This document shows, piece by piece, positions 1-5,247 of a stretch of 5,247 nt of DNA. A program made the position numbers and the translations under genes. Under the pieces are notes generated by a model. The model did no database searches. It saw only the letters and a list, made by a program, of their open reading frames with translations, and had not been told where the DNA came from. Location of the stretch: assembly GCA_021154065.1 (NCBI GenBank), contig JAJKJG010000235.1, positions 1 through 5,247 of the forward strand. The letters run 5' to 3'. The DNA comes from Methylobacterium sp. GTDB lineage: Bacteria > Pseudomonadota > Alphaproteobacteria > Rhizobiales > Beijerinckiaceae. The stretch's first letter is position 1. The number at the start of each line of letters is the position of its first letter.

Positions 1-4
1 AGGC

Positions 5-82
5 TTATGCCCAAAACTCATACCAGACGGTGTAGAGCGCGACCATGCGCGCGTGGTTATCGATCTTCTTAGCGCGCTTGCG
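5..82 (-). pseudogene. Transposase C-terminal remnant (IS1-like / DDE integrase type)
   Basis: Reading the minus strand leftwards from about position 82 to a TAA at 5-7 gives a peptide containing KKIDNHARMVALYTVWYEF. From memory of the family this resembles the segment 'SKKIENHAHMVALYTVWYNF' near the C-terminus of a common group of IS1-like transposases, where it normally runs on into a 'RIHKTLRVTPAM' tail. Here that tail is missing: the frame ends at once with W-A-stop. Upstream the frame stays open only to a TGA at 176-178, inside the start of hemW, and the residues there (Arg/Ala-rich) look only loosely like a transposase. I therefore call a decayed fragment and not a gene. No terminal inverted repeat or target duplication is visible. 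The identification depends on one short motif recalled without a search, so it is moderate at best. Confidence 0.45.
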
Positions 83-177
83 AGGCGTTCCGCGCGTTCT
101 CGACGCCCTCGCTTCAGCCGCGCTCAGCGATGCGCCTGCCGCTTGCCAAGCGCCGCGCTTCGGATCACATCCGCCTC

Positions 178-1341
178 ATGATCGACCACCCTACGCGGGA
201 TGCGGGCTTCGGCGTCTACGTGCATTGGCCGTTCTGCCTGGCCAAGTGCCCGTATTGCGACTTCAACAGCCACGTGCGCCATGCGCCGGTGGACGAAGCG
301 CGCTTCACGGCCGCGTTCCGGCGCGAGATCGCGCATGTCGCCGCCCTCACCCCCGGCCGCGCCGTCACCAGCGTTTTCCTGGGCGGCGGCACGCCGTCCC
401 TGATGGACCCCCGAACCGTCGGCGCGCTGCTCGACGCCGTCGCCGACGCCTGGACGGTCGCCCCCGAGGCCGAGGTCACGCTGGAGGCCAACCCGACCAG
501 CGTCGAGGCCGCGCGCTTCCGCGGCTACCGCGCCGCCGGCGTCAACCGGGTCTCGCTCGGCGTTCAGGCGCTGAACGACCCCGACCTGCGCCGGCTCGGG
601 CGCATGCACACGGCGGCCGAGGCGCTCGCCGCCGTGCGCGTCGCGGCCTCGATCTTCGACCGTTATTCGTTCGACCTCATCTACGCCCGGCCGGAGCAGA
701 CGCCCGACGCCTGGGCTGCCGAACTGAAGGAGGCGATCGGCCACGCGGCCGAGCACCTCTCGCTCTATCAGCTCACCATCGAGCCTGGCACCGCCTTCGA
801 GCGGCTGCACGCGGCGGGCGCGCTGGTCGTCCCCGACGCGGACGCGGCGCGCGCGCTCTTCGATGCCACGCTGACGACTTGCGACGCGCACGGCCTGCGG
901 GCCTACGAAATCTCGAACCACGCCCGGCCGGGCGCCGAGTCCCGGCACAACCTCGTCTATTGGCGCTACGGCGAATACGTCGGCGTCGGCCCCGGCGCGC
1001 ATGGCCGGCTGGTGACGGCCTCGGGCCGCGTCGCCACCGCGACCGAGCGGCATCCCGAGACCTGGCTCGACCGCGTCGAGCGCGCCGGCCACGGCCTCGT
1101 CGAGGACACCCTGCTCACCCTCGAAGAGGAGGGCGACGAGTTCCTGCTCATGGGCCTGCGCCTGCGCGAGGGCGTCGACCCCGCGCGCTACCTGGCGCTG
1201 ACCGGTCGCTCCCTGGACGCGAGGCGCATCCGGGCGCTCGAAGCCGATGGCCTCATCGCGCGGCCCGGACGGGGGCGGCTCGCCGTCACGCCGGCGGGGT
1301 TTCCGGTGCTGGACGCCGTGGTGGCGGATCTCGCGGCGTAA
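178..1341 (+). CDS. hemW: HemW, radical SAM heme chaperone (HemN-like)
   Basis: This 387-residue protein belongs to the HemN/HemW radical-SAM family, which in E. coli HemW (378 aa) binds heme and delivers it to respiratory enzymes; many databases mislabel it oxygen-independent coproporphyrinogen III oxidase. Visible motifs are the iron-sulfur/SAM cysteines CLAKCPYC (C20, C24, C27), followed by D-F so that the fourth cysteine typical of true HemN is absent; the SAM-contact GGGTPS (69-74); NPTS in the TIM-barrel strand region; and HNLVYW (257-262), the HNxxYW heme-binding motif. A HemN C-terminal domain fills roughly the last 100 residues. I chose the ATG at 178 because it places the conserved GVYVHWPFC at residues 12-20, as in relatives. 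The in-frame ATG at 130 would add 16 unconserved residues. Neither has a clear ribosome-binding site. rdgB, the usual upstream partner, is not seen. Confidence 0.93.
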   Translation: MIDHPTRDAGFGVYVHWPFCLAKCPYCDFNSHVRHAPVDEARFTAAFRREIAHVAALTPGRAVTSVFLGGGTPSLMDPRTVGALLDAVADAWTVAPEAEVTLEANPTSVEAARFRGYRAAGVNRVSLGVQALNDPDLRRLGRMHTAAEALAAVRVAASIFDRYSFDLIYARPEQTPDAWAAELKEAIGHAAEHLSLYQLTIEPGTAFERLHAAGALVVPDADAARALFDATLTTCDAHGLRAYEISNHARPGAESRHNLVYWRYGEYVGVGPGAHGRLVTASGRVATATERHPETWLDRVERAGHGLVEDTLLTLEEEGDEFLLMGLRLREGVDPARYLALTGRSLDARRIRALEADGLIARPGRGRLAVTPAGFPVLDAVVADLAA

Positions 1342-1410
1342 GCGACGCCCGTTCGAAATCAAGGCTATGGTGAGCGCGCCCGATCCGGATCAGAAAGGGA
1401 TCAACCGCTC

Positions 1411-1698
1411 ATGTGGTCCTTGCACATCGACCCGCTGATTGCGTTCGGCGTCCTCGTCGCCACCGCGACCACCGACGCCGCCTATGTGATGTTCACCGCC
1501 GCGGTGGTGGCGCGCCGGCGCATGCCGGCTGCGACCTGGAGCAGCATCTGGTACCTGCTGTCGTCCTTCGCGGTCATCAGCTACACGAATAACTGGATCT
1601 ACGTGGCGTTCGCCGCGGCGGGCTCCTGGATCGGCGCCTACGCGACCATCACGCTCCTCCACCGCACGCCGCCGCAGCTCGGACCCGCCCCGCATTAG
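1411..1698 (+). CDS. Small three-TM membrane protein, function unknown
   Basis: This 95-residue protein is strongly hydrophobic with three likely membrane segments: about residues 8-34 (ending at the basic cluster RRR, 35-37), 42-58 and 62-84. The short loop between the last two carries SYTNNW, and the third segment has a small-residue face, AAAGSWIGAY. There is no signal-peptide cleavage site; the first segment would stay as an anchor. A purine-rich AAAGGGA at 1394-1400, about 10 nt before the ATG, is a plausible ribosome-binding site and supports this start. It lies 69 nt after hemW in the same direction, so it may be co-transcribed, and ends 15 nt before the convergent lipoprotein gene. 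I recognise it only as resembling short uncharacterised membrane proteins of Hyphomicrobiales; I cannot name a function. Base composition matches its neighbours, so there is no sign of recent transfer. Confidence 0.8.
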   Translation: MWSLHIDPLIAFGVLVATATTDAAYVMFTAAVVARRRMPAATWSSIWYLLSSFAVISYTNNWIYVAFAAAGSWIGAYATITLLHRTPPQLGPAPH

Positions 1699-1711
1699 GC
1701 TTTGCGGCGCG
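1686..1711. terminator. Weak hairpin between convergent genes
   Basis: CCGCA (1690-1694) pairs with TGCGG (1703-1707) around an 8-nt loop, and after one C-C mismatch three further pairs extend the stem to 1686 and 1711. It straddles the stop of the small membrane protein gene and lies just beyond the stop of the convergent lipoprotein gene, where a shared terminator would be useful. There is no T-tract on either strand, so the case is positional and weak. Confidence 0.25.
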
Positions 1712-1713
1712 TC

Positions 1714-2919
1714 CTACATGCCCGCCAGCGCCTTCGGCGCCGGACTCACCGTTGCGACAGCGCCGCTGCGCACCTCGTGGACGGCGAGCCCACGGTCGTT
1801 GCCGCCGTCCGGCTTGAAGCGGAATACGCCGTCGGCGCCGTTGAAGCCCGTGCCGCTGGTCAGCACCGGCTCAGTGAACCGCTGCGACCCTTGCGTGCGC
1901 GCCAGCGCCGCCGCCAGAGACACCGCGTCGTAGGAGAGCGTCGCAAGACGGGCCGGTTCGGCGTTGAAGCGCGCCCGATAGCGTTCGGAAAAAGCCTGGA
2001 AGCCCGCGCTGTCCGGCGCGGCGAACCAGCCGCCCTGAAGTGCGGCGACCCGATAGGCGCGAGGGTCGTTCCACACGCCGGTGCCGATCGGCTTGACCCG
2101 CTGCGGGTTATATCCCGCCGCTTGCAAGGCTTGGCCGACGGCGGTCAACCCGTCCGCCGTGTCGGGCATGAACAGGGCGTCGGCCTGGGGCGCGGCGCCG
2201 CTGACGAGAGGCGCGATCCGGCCCACCGCCGCCTGCGCTTGACCCGACGCGTAGCGCTCGACCGCGACGACGCGGGCCCCGCGCCGCGCCGCCGCCTCCC
2301 GGAACTGCGCCTCGACGACGCTGCCGTAGGTCGTCTCCGGAATCAGCGCCGCGAACGAGCGCTTGCCCTGGCCCGAGGCGTAATCGACGACGCGGTCGAC
2401 CTCCGGCTGGGGCAGGAAGCTCAAAAGATAGACGCCGCGCGACGCGACGCCGGCATCGGTCGAGAACGCGATCACCGGCTTACCGGCTTGGCGCGCCACC
2501 TGACCGGCCGCCTGCACGGAGGATGCGAACAGCGGACCCATGATGAGTTCCGCGCCGTCGGTGACGGCTTGTTGCGCCGCCTCCCGCGCCCCGTCCGCGG
2601 TGCCTCTGTCGTCCTTGACCAGGATGGTGAAGTCCGGGTGCAACTCGGTCATGGCGAGTTCGGCGGCGTTGCGCATCGACTGCGCGGCGGTGGCGCTCTG
2701 CCCCGGCCCGGTCAGCGGGAGAAGAAGGGCGACCCGCACGGAGCCCGTGCCGATGGTCGGTCCGTTCGAGGGCGCCGCCTCGGACGCCGGCGCGACAGGC
2801 GGCTCGACCCGCGCCAACTTGCCACCGCCGCTGACGTTGCAGGCCGCGAGCGACAAGGCCGCCGAGGCGGCGAAAAACCCCCGGAGACCGCGTTTCCAGA
2901 CTGCGTTCGCGCGCACCAT
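1714..2919 (-). CDS. Penicillin-binding protein activator, LpoA/YraM-type lipoprotein
   Basis: This 401-residue lipoprotein has a basic N-terminus (MVRANAVWKR), a hydrophobic stretch and the lipobox LAAC with lipidated C27. An Ala/Pro/Gly-rich linker follows (about 29-61), then a type I periplasmic-binding fold starting at VALLLPLTG (63-71), with DDRGT (103-107) and GPLFASSV (128-135), as in the LpoA/YraM-type branch of the branched-chain amino-acid receptor superfamily. E. coli LpoA (678 aa) stimulates PBP1A from the outer membrane and has an extra N-terminal TPR-like domain that is absent here, as is usual in alphaproteobacteria. Activity on a penicillin-binding protein is inferred, not shown. 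I chose the ATG at 2917-2919 because GGAGG (2929-2933, minus strand) sits 9 nt upstream. The ATG at 2923-2925 would leave only 3 nt, and the longest frame, from 2982, adds residues unlike a signal peptide. It is divergent from rsmI, as in E. coli. An amino-acid ABC-transporter receptor is the alternative, but no permease genes are near. Confidence 0.85.
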   Translation of the reverse strand: MVRANAVWKRGLRGFFAASAALSLAACNVSGGGKLARVEPPVAPASEAAPSNGPTIGTGSVRVALLLPLTGPGQSATAAQSMRNAAELAMTELHPDFTILVKDDRGTADGAREAAQQAVTDGAELIMGPLFASSVQAAGQVARQAGKPVIAFSTDAGVASRGVYLLSFLPQPEVDRVVDYASGQGKRSFAALIPETTYGSVVEAQFREAAARRGARVVAVERYASGQAQAAVGRIAPLVSGAAPQADALFMPDTADGLTAVGQALQAAGYNPQRVKPIGTGVWNDPRAYRVAALQGGWFAAPDSAGFQAFSERYRARFNAEPARLATLSYDAVSLAAALARTQGSQRFTEPVLTSGTGFNGADGVFRFKPDGGNDRGLAVHEVRSGAVATVSPAPKALAGM

Positions 2920-3066
2920 CAGCATGCCCCTCCGCGCGCCGGTTCTTCGCTGGGCGCGCGTCGATGGGACAAGGTGCGGCAATTATGGCAAAGAAAAGTT
3001 AACCCTGCTGTGGAGGGCGGTTTTTCGCGCTCGAAACCCTGCCCGCTCGTGCCACAGTGGCGGGCC
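2920..3066. promoter_or_regulatory. Divergent promoter region, lipoprotein gene / rsmI
   Basis: This 147-bp spacer must serve both the minus-strand lipoprotein gene and plus-strand rsmI unless either is read from further away. Its centre (about 2980-3002) is markedly AT-richer than anything nearby. On the minus strand CATAAT (plus-strand 2982-2987) is one mismatch from the TATAAT -10 consensus and would give a leader of about 60 nt before the lipoprotein start, but no good -35 hexamer stands at 16-18 nt. The lipoprotein's GGAGG ribosome-binding site is at 2929-2933. On the rsmI side I see no convincing -10/-35 pair, and the rsmI start has no strong ribosome-binding site. Confidence 0.4.
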
Positions 3067-4005
3067 ATGGCACGGCGAATCGACCCTCGCAGCCGCGCGC
3101 CCGCCTCGGGGCGCGAGCCCGGCGTGTTCACCGCCTTCGGCCTCGCCCCGGAGGCTGAACCCATCGCACCCGGCCTTTATGTGGTGGCGACGCCGATCGG
3201 CAATCTGAGAGACGTGTCGTTCCGGGCTTTGAACGTTCTCGCCGCCGCCGACGCAGTGCTCGCCGAGGATACCCGGGTCACGAAGACGCTGCTGGCGCAT
3301 TACGGGATCACCACGCCGCTCCTCGCCTACCACGAGCACTCGGACGCTTCCGTCCGCGCCCGGATGCTCGCGCGCCTCAAAGAGGGCCAAGCGCTGGCGC
3401 TCGTCTCCGACGCTGGGACGCCGCTGGTGTCCGACCCCGGCTACAAGCTGGTCCAGGCCGCCATCGCGGAGAGCGTTCCGGTCACGCCGATCCCCGGCCC
3501 CTCGGCGGTGCTGACGGCGCTCGTCGTATCGGGCCTGCCGACCGACCGCTTTTTCTTCGAGGGTTTTTTGCCGCCCAAAAGCGCCGCCCGACGGACGCGG
3601 CTTGCGGCGCTGGCGGACATTCCGGGCACGCTGATGCTGTTCGAATCGCCCCACCGCCTGCCCGAGACGCTCGCCGACGCCGACGCGGTCTTGGGCGAGC
3701 GGCCGGCCGTGGTGGCGCGCGAACTGACAAAACTGTTCGAGACGGTGCGGCGTGGAACCTTGCGCGAACTGGCGGACCAGTTCGCCGCCGAAGGGCCGCC
3801 GAAGGGCGAGATCGTGGTGCTGATCGGCGCGCCGGCCGAGGGCGCGCCGACCGCGGCCGTGGACGACAGCCTGGACGAAAAGCTGAAGGATGCGCTCGCC
3901 CGCCACTCGATCAAGGACGCCGCCGCGCTCGTGGCGGCCGAGACGGGCCGCCCGAGGCGCGCGGTTTACGCGCGGGCGCTGGCGCTCGCCAAGGATAGGC
4001 CGTGA
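3067..4005 (+). CDS. rsmI: RsmI, 16S rRNA (cytidine1402-2'-O)-methyltransferase
   Basis: RsmI methylates the ribose 2'-OH of C1402 in the 16S rRNA decoding centre using S-adenosylmethionine. The 312-residue product carries the family's tetrapyrrole-methylase-fold signature along its length: [13 protein letters not shown] (37-49), EDTR (67-70), [12 protein letters not shown] (114-125), PGPSA (143-147), FESPHRL (192-198), RELTKLFE (218-225) and KGEIVVLI (246-253). A C-terminal helix-turn-helix-like segment (about 268-307) with KDAAALVA and RRAVYARAL matches the RsmI HTH region. E. coli RsmI is 286 aa; the extra length here is an N-terminal extension of about 35 residues before the fold, typical of alphaproteobacterial versions. 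The open frame runs far upstream, but everything before the ATG at 3067 is antisense to the lipoprotein gene and codes for nothing recognisable. It is divergent from that gene and overlaps yraN. Confidence 0.95.
   Translation: MARRIDPRSRAPASGREPGVFTAFGLAPEAEPIAPGLYVVATPIGNLRDVSFRALNVLAAADAVLAEDTRVTKTLLAHYGITTPLLAYHEHSDASVRARMLARLKEGQALALVSDAGTPLVSDPGYKLVQAAIAESVPVTPIPGPSAVLTALVVSGLPTDRFFFEGFLPPKSAARRTRLAALADIPGTLMLFESPHRLPETLADADAVLGERPAVVARELTKLFETVRRGTLRELADQFAAEGPPKGEIVVLIGAPAEGAPTAAVDDSLDEKLKDALARHSIKDAAALVAAETGRPRRAVYARALALAKDRP
3991..3999 (+). promoter_or_regulatory. Ribosome-binding site deciding the yraN GTG start
   Basis: AAGGATAGG lies inside the last codons of rsmI; its AAGGA core ends 6 nt before GTG 4002. 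This supports GTG 4002 over the later in-frame GTG at 4011 and suits translational coupling, with ribosomes ending rsmI re-initiating on the overlapping start. Confidence 0.6.
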
Positions 4006-4379
4006 GGACGGTGGCCGCGCGTCGGCGCGCGACCTATCTCCGTGGCCAGGGGGCCGAGCGGATCGCGCTCGCGCTGCTCCTCCTCAAGGGCTACCGCCCC
4101 CTCGCGCGACGCTATGCGGAGTCCGGCGGCGAGATCGACCTCATCGTGAAGCGCGGCGGCACGATCGCCTTCATCGAGGTCAAGGCCCGCGGCCGCTTGG
4201 ATGACGCGCTCGCCGCCATCAGCGCTCGCAAGCGCCAGCGCTTTTCGCGCGCGGCGCGCGCCTGGGCGGCGCGCAACCCGTGGGCGGCCGACAAGACCTT
4301 GCGCGCCGACGCCGTCTTCATCGCGCCGGGCCGCTGGCCGCGCCACATCGCGGCGGCGTTCGAGCTGGAGATGTTTTGA
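4002..4379 (+). CDS. yraN: YraN family protein (UPF0102), PD-(D/E)XK nuclease fold
   Basis: The 125-residue product matches YraN/UPF0102 in length (E. coli 131 aa) and motif order: [18 protein letters not shown] (14-31), with the family's conserved GxxxE-type start at E19; GGEIDLI (42-48); and FIEVKAR (57-63). D46, E59 and K61 form the D...ExK arrangement of a PD-(D/E)XK nuclease-like active site, intact here. The cellular role of YraN is not established; Holliday-junction-resolvase-like folds are its nearest structural relatives, so a DNA-processing role is only inferred. Translation starts at GTG 4002, overlapping the rsmI stop as GTGA, which indicates a two-gene operon with coupled translation. 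In many Hyphomicrobiales gshB follows yraN; here a convergent acs does instead. Confidence 0.92.
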   Translation: MRTVAARRRATYLRGQGAERIALALLLLKGYRPLARRYAESGGEIDLIVKRGGTIAFIEVKARGRLDDALAAISARKRQRFSRAARAWAARNPWAADKTLRADAVFIAPGRWPRHIAAAFELEMF

Positions 4380-4455
4380 TCCGCCATCCCTGGCCGAACC
4401 GAATCCCGCCTGCTTGGCCTCGATGTCGCATCTCCGGCCGAAACACCCAGTTCAA

Positions 4456-4479
4456 AGACCGCTCCGGCCGGAGCGGTCT
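4456..4479. terminator. Perfect 24-bp palindrome, likely bidirectional terminator
   Basis: AGACCGCTCCGG is followed directly by its exact reverse complement, giving a hairpin of at least 10 bp with a GGCC loop. It lies between yraN (stop 4379) and the convergent acs (stop 4509-4511). Read in the acs direction the stem is followed by TTTGAA, only a short T-run; in the yraN direction it is followed by CAGG with no T-run. A second, outer pair, CACCC (4444-4448) with GGGTG (4482-4486), could lengthen the structure. Position suggests termination from both sides, mainly for acs. Confidence 0.6.
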
Positions 4480-4508
4480 CAGGGTGCGGGACGCCCGTGG
4501 GGGGAGCG

Positions 4509-5247
4509 TCAGGCGGCGGCCGCCTTGCGGTTCTGCCGGTTGTCGATGAGGTCGTCGACCACCCCTGGATCGGCGAGCGTCGAGGTGTCGCCGAGGCTGC
4601 CGAAGTCATCCTCTGCGATCTTGCGCAGGATGCGCCTCATGATCTTGCCCGATCGCGTCTTCGGCAAGCCGGGCGAGAACTGAATCAGGTCGGGCGTGGC
4701 GATGGGCCCGATCTCTTTGCGCACCCAGGCGGCCAACTCCTTGCGTAAGGCTTCCGACGGCTGCTCGCCCTCGTTCAGGGAGACGTAGGCGTAGATGCCT
4801 TGGCCCTTGATGTCATGCGGGTAGCCGACGACCGCGGCCTCCGCGACCTTCGGATGCGAGACCAGCGCGCTCTCCACCTCGGCCGTCCCCATGCGGTGGC
4901 CCGAGACGTTGATCACGTCGTCGACGCGGCCGGTGATCCAGTAATAGCCATCGGCGTCGCGCCGACAGCCGTCGCCGGTGAAGTACATGCCCGGATAGGT
5001 CGAGAAGTAGGTCTGCACGAAGCGCTCGTGGTCGCCGTAGACCGTGCGCATCTGACCGGGCCAGGAGTCGCCGATGCAGAGATTGCCCTCGCAGGCGCCT
5101 TCCAGCACCTTGCCCTCGGCGTCCACGATCACCGGCTTCACGCCGGGCAGCGGCAGGGTGGCGGAGCCGGGCTTGAGCTTGGTGGCGCCGGGGAGCGGCG
5201 AAATCAGGATGCCGCCGGTTTCCGTCTGCCACCACGTATCGACGATG
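4509..5247 (-). CDS. acs: Acetyl-CoA synthetase, C-terminal part (runs off the window)
   Basis: The visible 245 residues are the C-terminal third of an AMP-forming acetate-CoA ligase (full length about 650 aa); the N-terminal part lies beyond the right edge. The enzyme makes acetyl-CoA from acetate, ATP and CoA through acetyl-AMP. Visible adenylate-forming motifs in order are [11 protein letters not shown] (fragment residues 2-12), whose tryptophan lines the acetate pocket in characterised Acs and limits the substrate to short acids; YFTGDG with [19 protein letters not shown], the hinge between the two domains; and [11 protein letters not shown], carrying the lysine whose acetylation switches Acs off in Salmonella and is reversed by sirtuin-type deacetylases. 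All are intact. The frame is open from the edge to TGA at 4509-4511, ending in RKAAAA. Propionyl-CoA synthetase is a less likely alternative given the WWQTETGG and SGHRMGTAE context. Confidence 0.95.
   Translation of the reverse strand, partial: IVDTWWQTETGGILISPLPGATKLKPGSATLPLPGVKPVIVDAEGKVLEGACEGNLCIGDSWPGQMRTVYGDHERFVQTYFSTYPGMYFTGDGCRRDADGYYWITGRVDDVINVSGHRMGTAEVESALVSHPKVAEAAVVGYPHDIKGQGIYAYVSLNEGEQPSEALRKELAAWVRKEIGPIATPDLIQFSPGLPKTRSGKIMRRILRKIAEDDFGSLGDTSTLADPGVVDDLIDNRQNRKAAAA

Noticed and set aside
130..177. Upstream in-frame ATG at 130 as the hemW start
   Set aside because: It adds 16 residues not expected in the family and has no ribosome-binding site; the ATG at 178 fits the conserved N-terminus better.
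2..181. Plus-strand frame ending in TGA that overlaps the hemW ATG as ATGA, a possible rdgB end
   Set aside because: The translated residues do not resemble the RdgB C-terminus, and the minus strand gives a better match to a transposase.
124..1362. Long minus-strand open frame (412 codons) antisense to hemW
   Set aside because: No recognisable motif; it is the usual antisense shadow produced by GC-rich third positions of hemW.
45..1373. Long plus-strand open frame (442 codons) covering hemW in another phase
   Set aside because: Its product is Arg/Ala/Pro-rich low-complexity sequence typical of shifted frames in GC-rich DNA, and hemW in the overlapping frame has full family motifs.
1382..1391. 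GATCCGGATC palindrome before the small membrane protein gene
   Set aside because: A 10-bp palindrome is expected by chance in GC-rich DNA, and nothing nearby suggests an operator.
1702..3066. Possible large fusion protein in frame with rsmI (767 codons in all)
   Set aside because: The portion before 3067 is antisense to the lipoprotein gene, is Arg-rich and featureless, and crosses the divergent promoter region.
2983..3906. Minus-strand open frame (307 codons) antisense to rsmI
   Set aside because: Arg/Gly-rich shadow with no motif; rsmI carries all its family signatures on the other strand.
4112..4609. Minus-strand open frame spanning the yraN/acs spacer
   Set aside because: It overlaps two well-supported genes and a palindrome, and its product is Ser/Ala/Arg-rich without motifs.

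Overview
The window reads as ordinary chromosome from a GC-rich alphaproteobacterium, most likely of the order Hyphomicrobiales (Rhizobiales). This rests on the strong G/C bias at third codon positions, the style of the proteins, and the divergent arrangement of a short periplasmic-binding-fold lipoprotein against rsmI-yraN. The genus cannot be settled from sequence reading alone.

Layout, left to right. (1) The first ~80 bases hold, on the minus strand, what looks like the C-terminal scrap of a transposase of the IS1-like/DDE integrase type. (2) hemW follows on the plus strand, a radical-SAM protein with the heme-binding HNxxYW motif. (3) Next is an unnamed 95-residue membrane protein with three predicted transmembrane segments. 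(4) Convergent to it on the minus strand is a lipoprotein with a type I periplasmic-binding fold, the short alphaproteobacterial form of the penicillin-binding protein activator LpoA/YraM. (5) A 147-bp divergent spacer separates this from rsmI (16S rRNA C1402 2'-O-methyltransferase). (6) yraN, a PD-(D/E)XK-type UPF0102 protein, overlaps the rsmI stop codon as GTGA. (7) A 24-bp perfect palindrome lies in the spacer between yraN and a convergent gene. (8) The window ends in the C-terminal third of acs, acetyl-CoA synthetase, which runs off the right edge.

The lpoA-like/rsmI/yraN block mirrors the E. coli yraL-yraM-yraN neighbourhood and links cell-wall synthesis, ribosome maturation and a nuclease-fold protein by position rather than by proven function. 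hemW and acs are housekeeping genes. I did not find a defence system, CRISPR array, tRNA, rRNA, riboswitch or intact mobile element. The long open frames antisense to or out of phase with hemW, the lipoprotein gene and rsmI are GC-driven shadows. The points most worth checking are the transposase scrap beside hemW, the conserved small membrane protein candidate, the palindrome, and the revised start of the lipoprotein.
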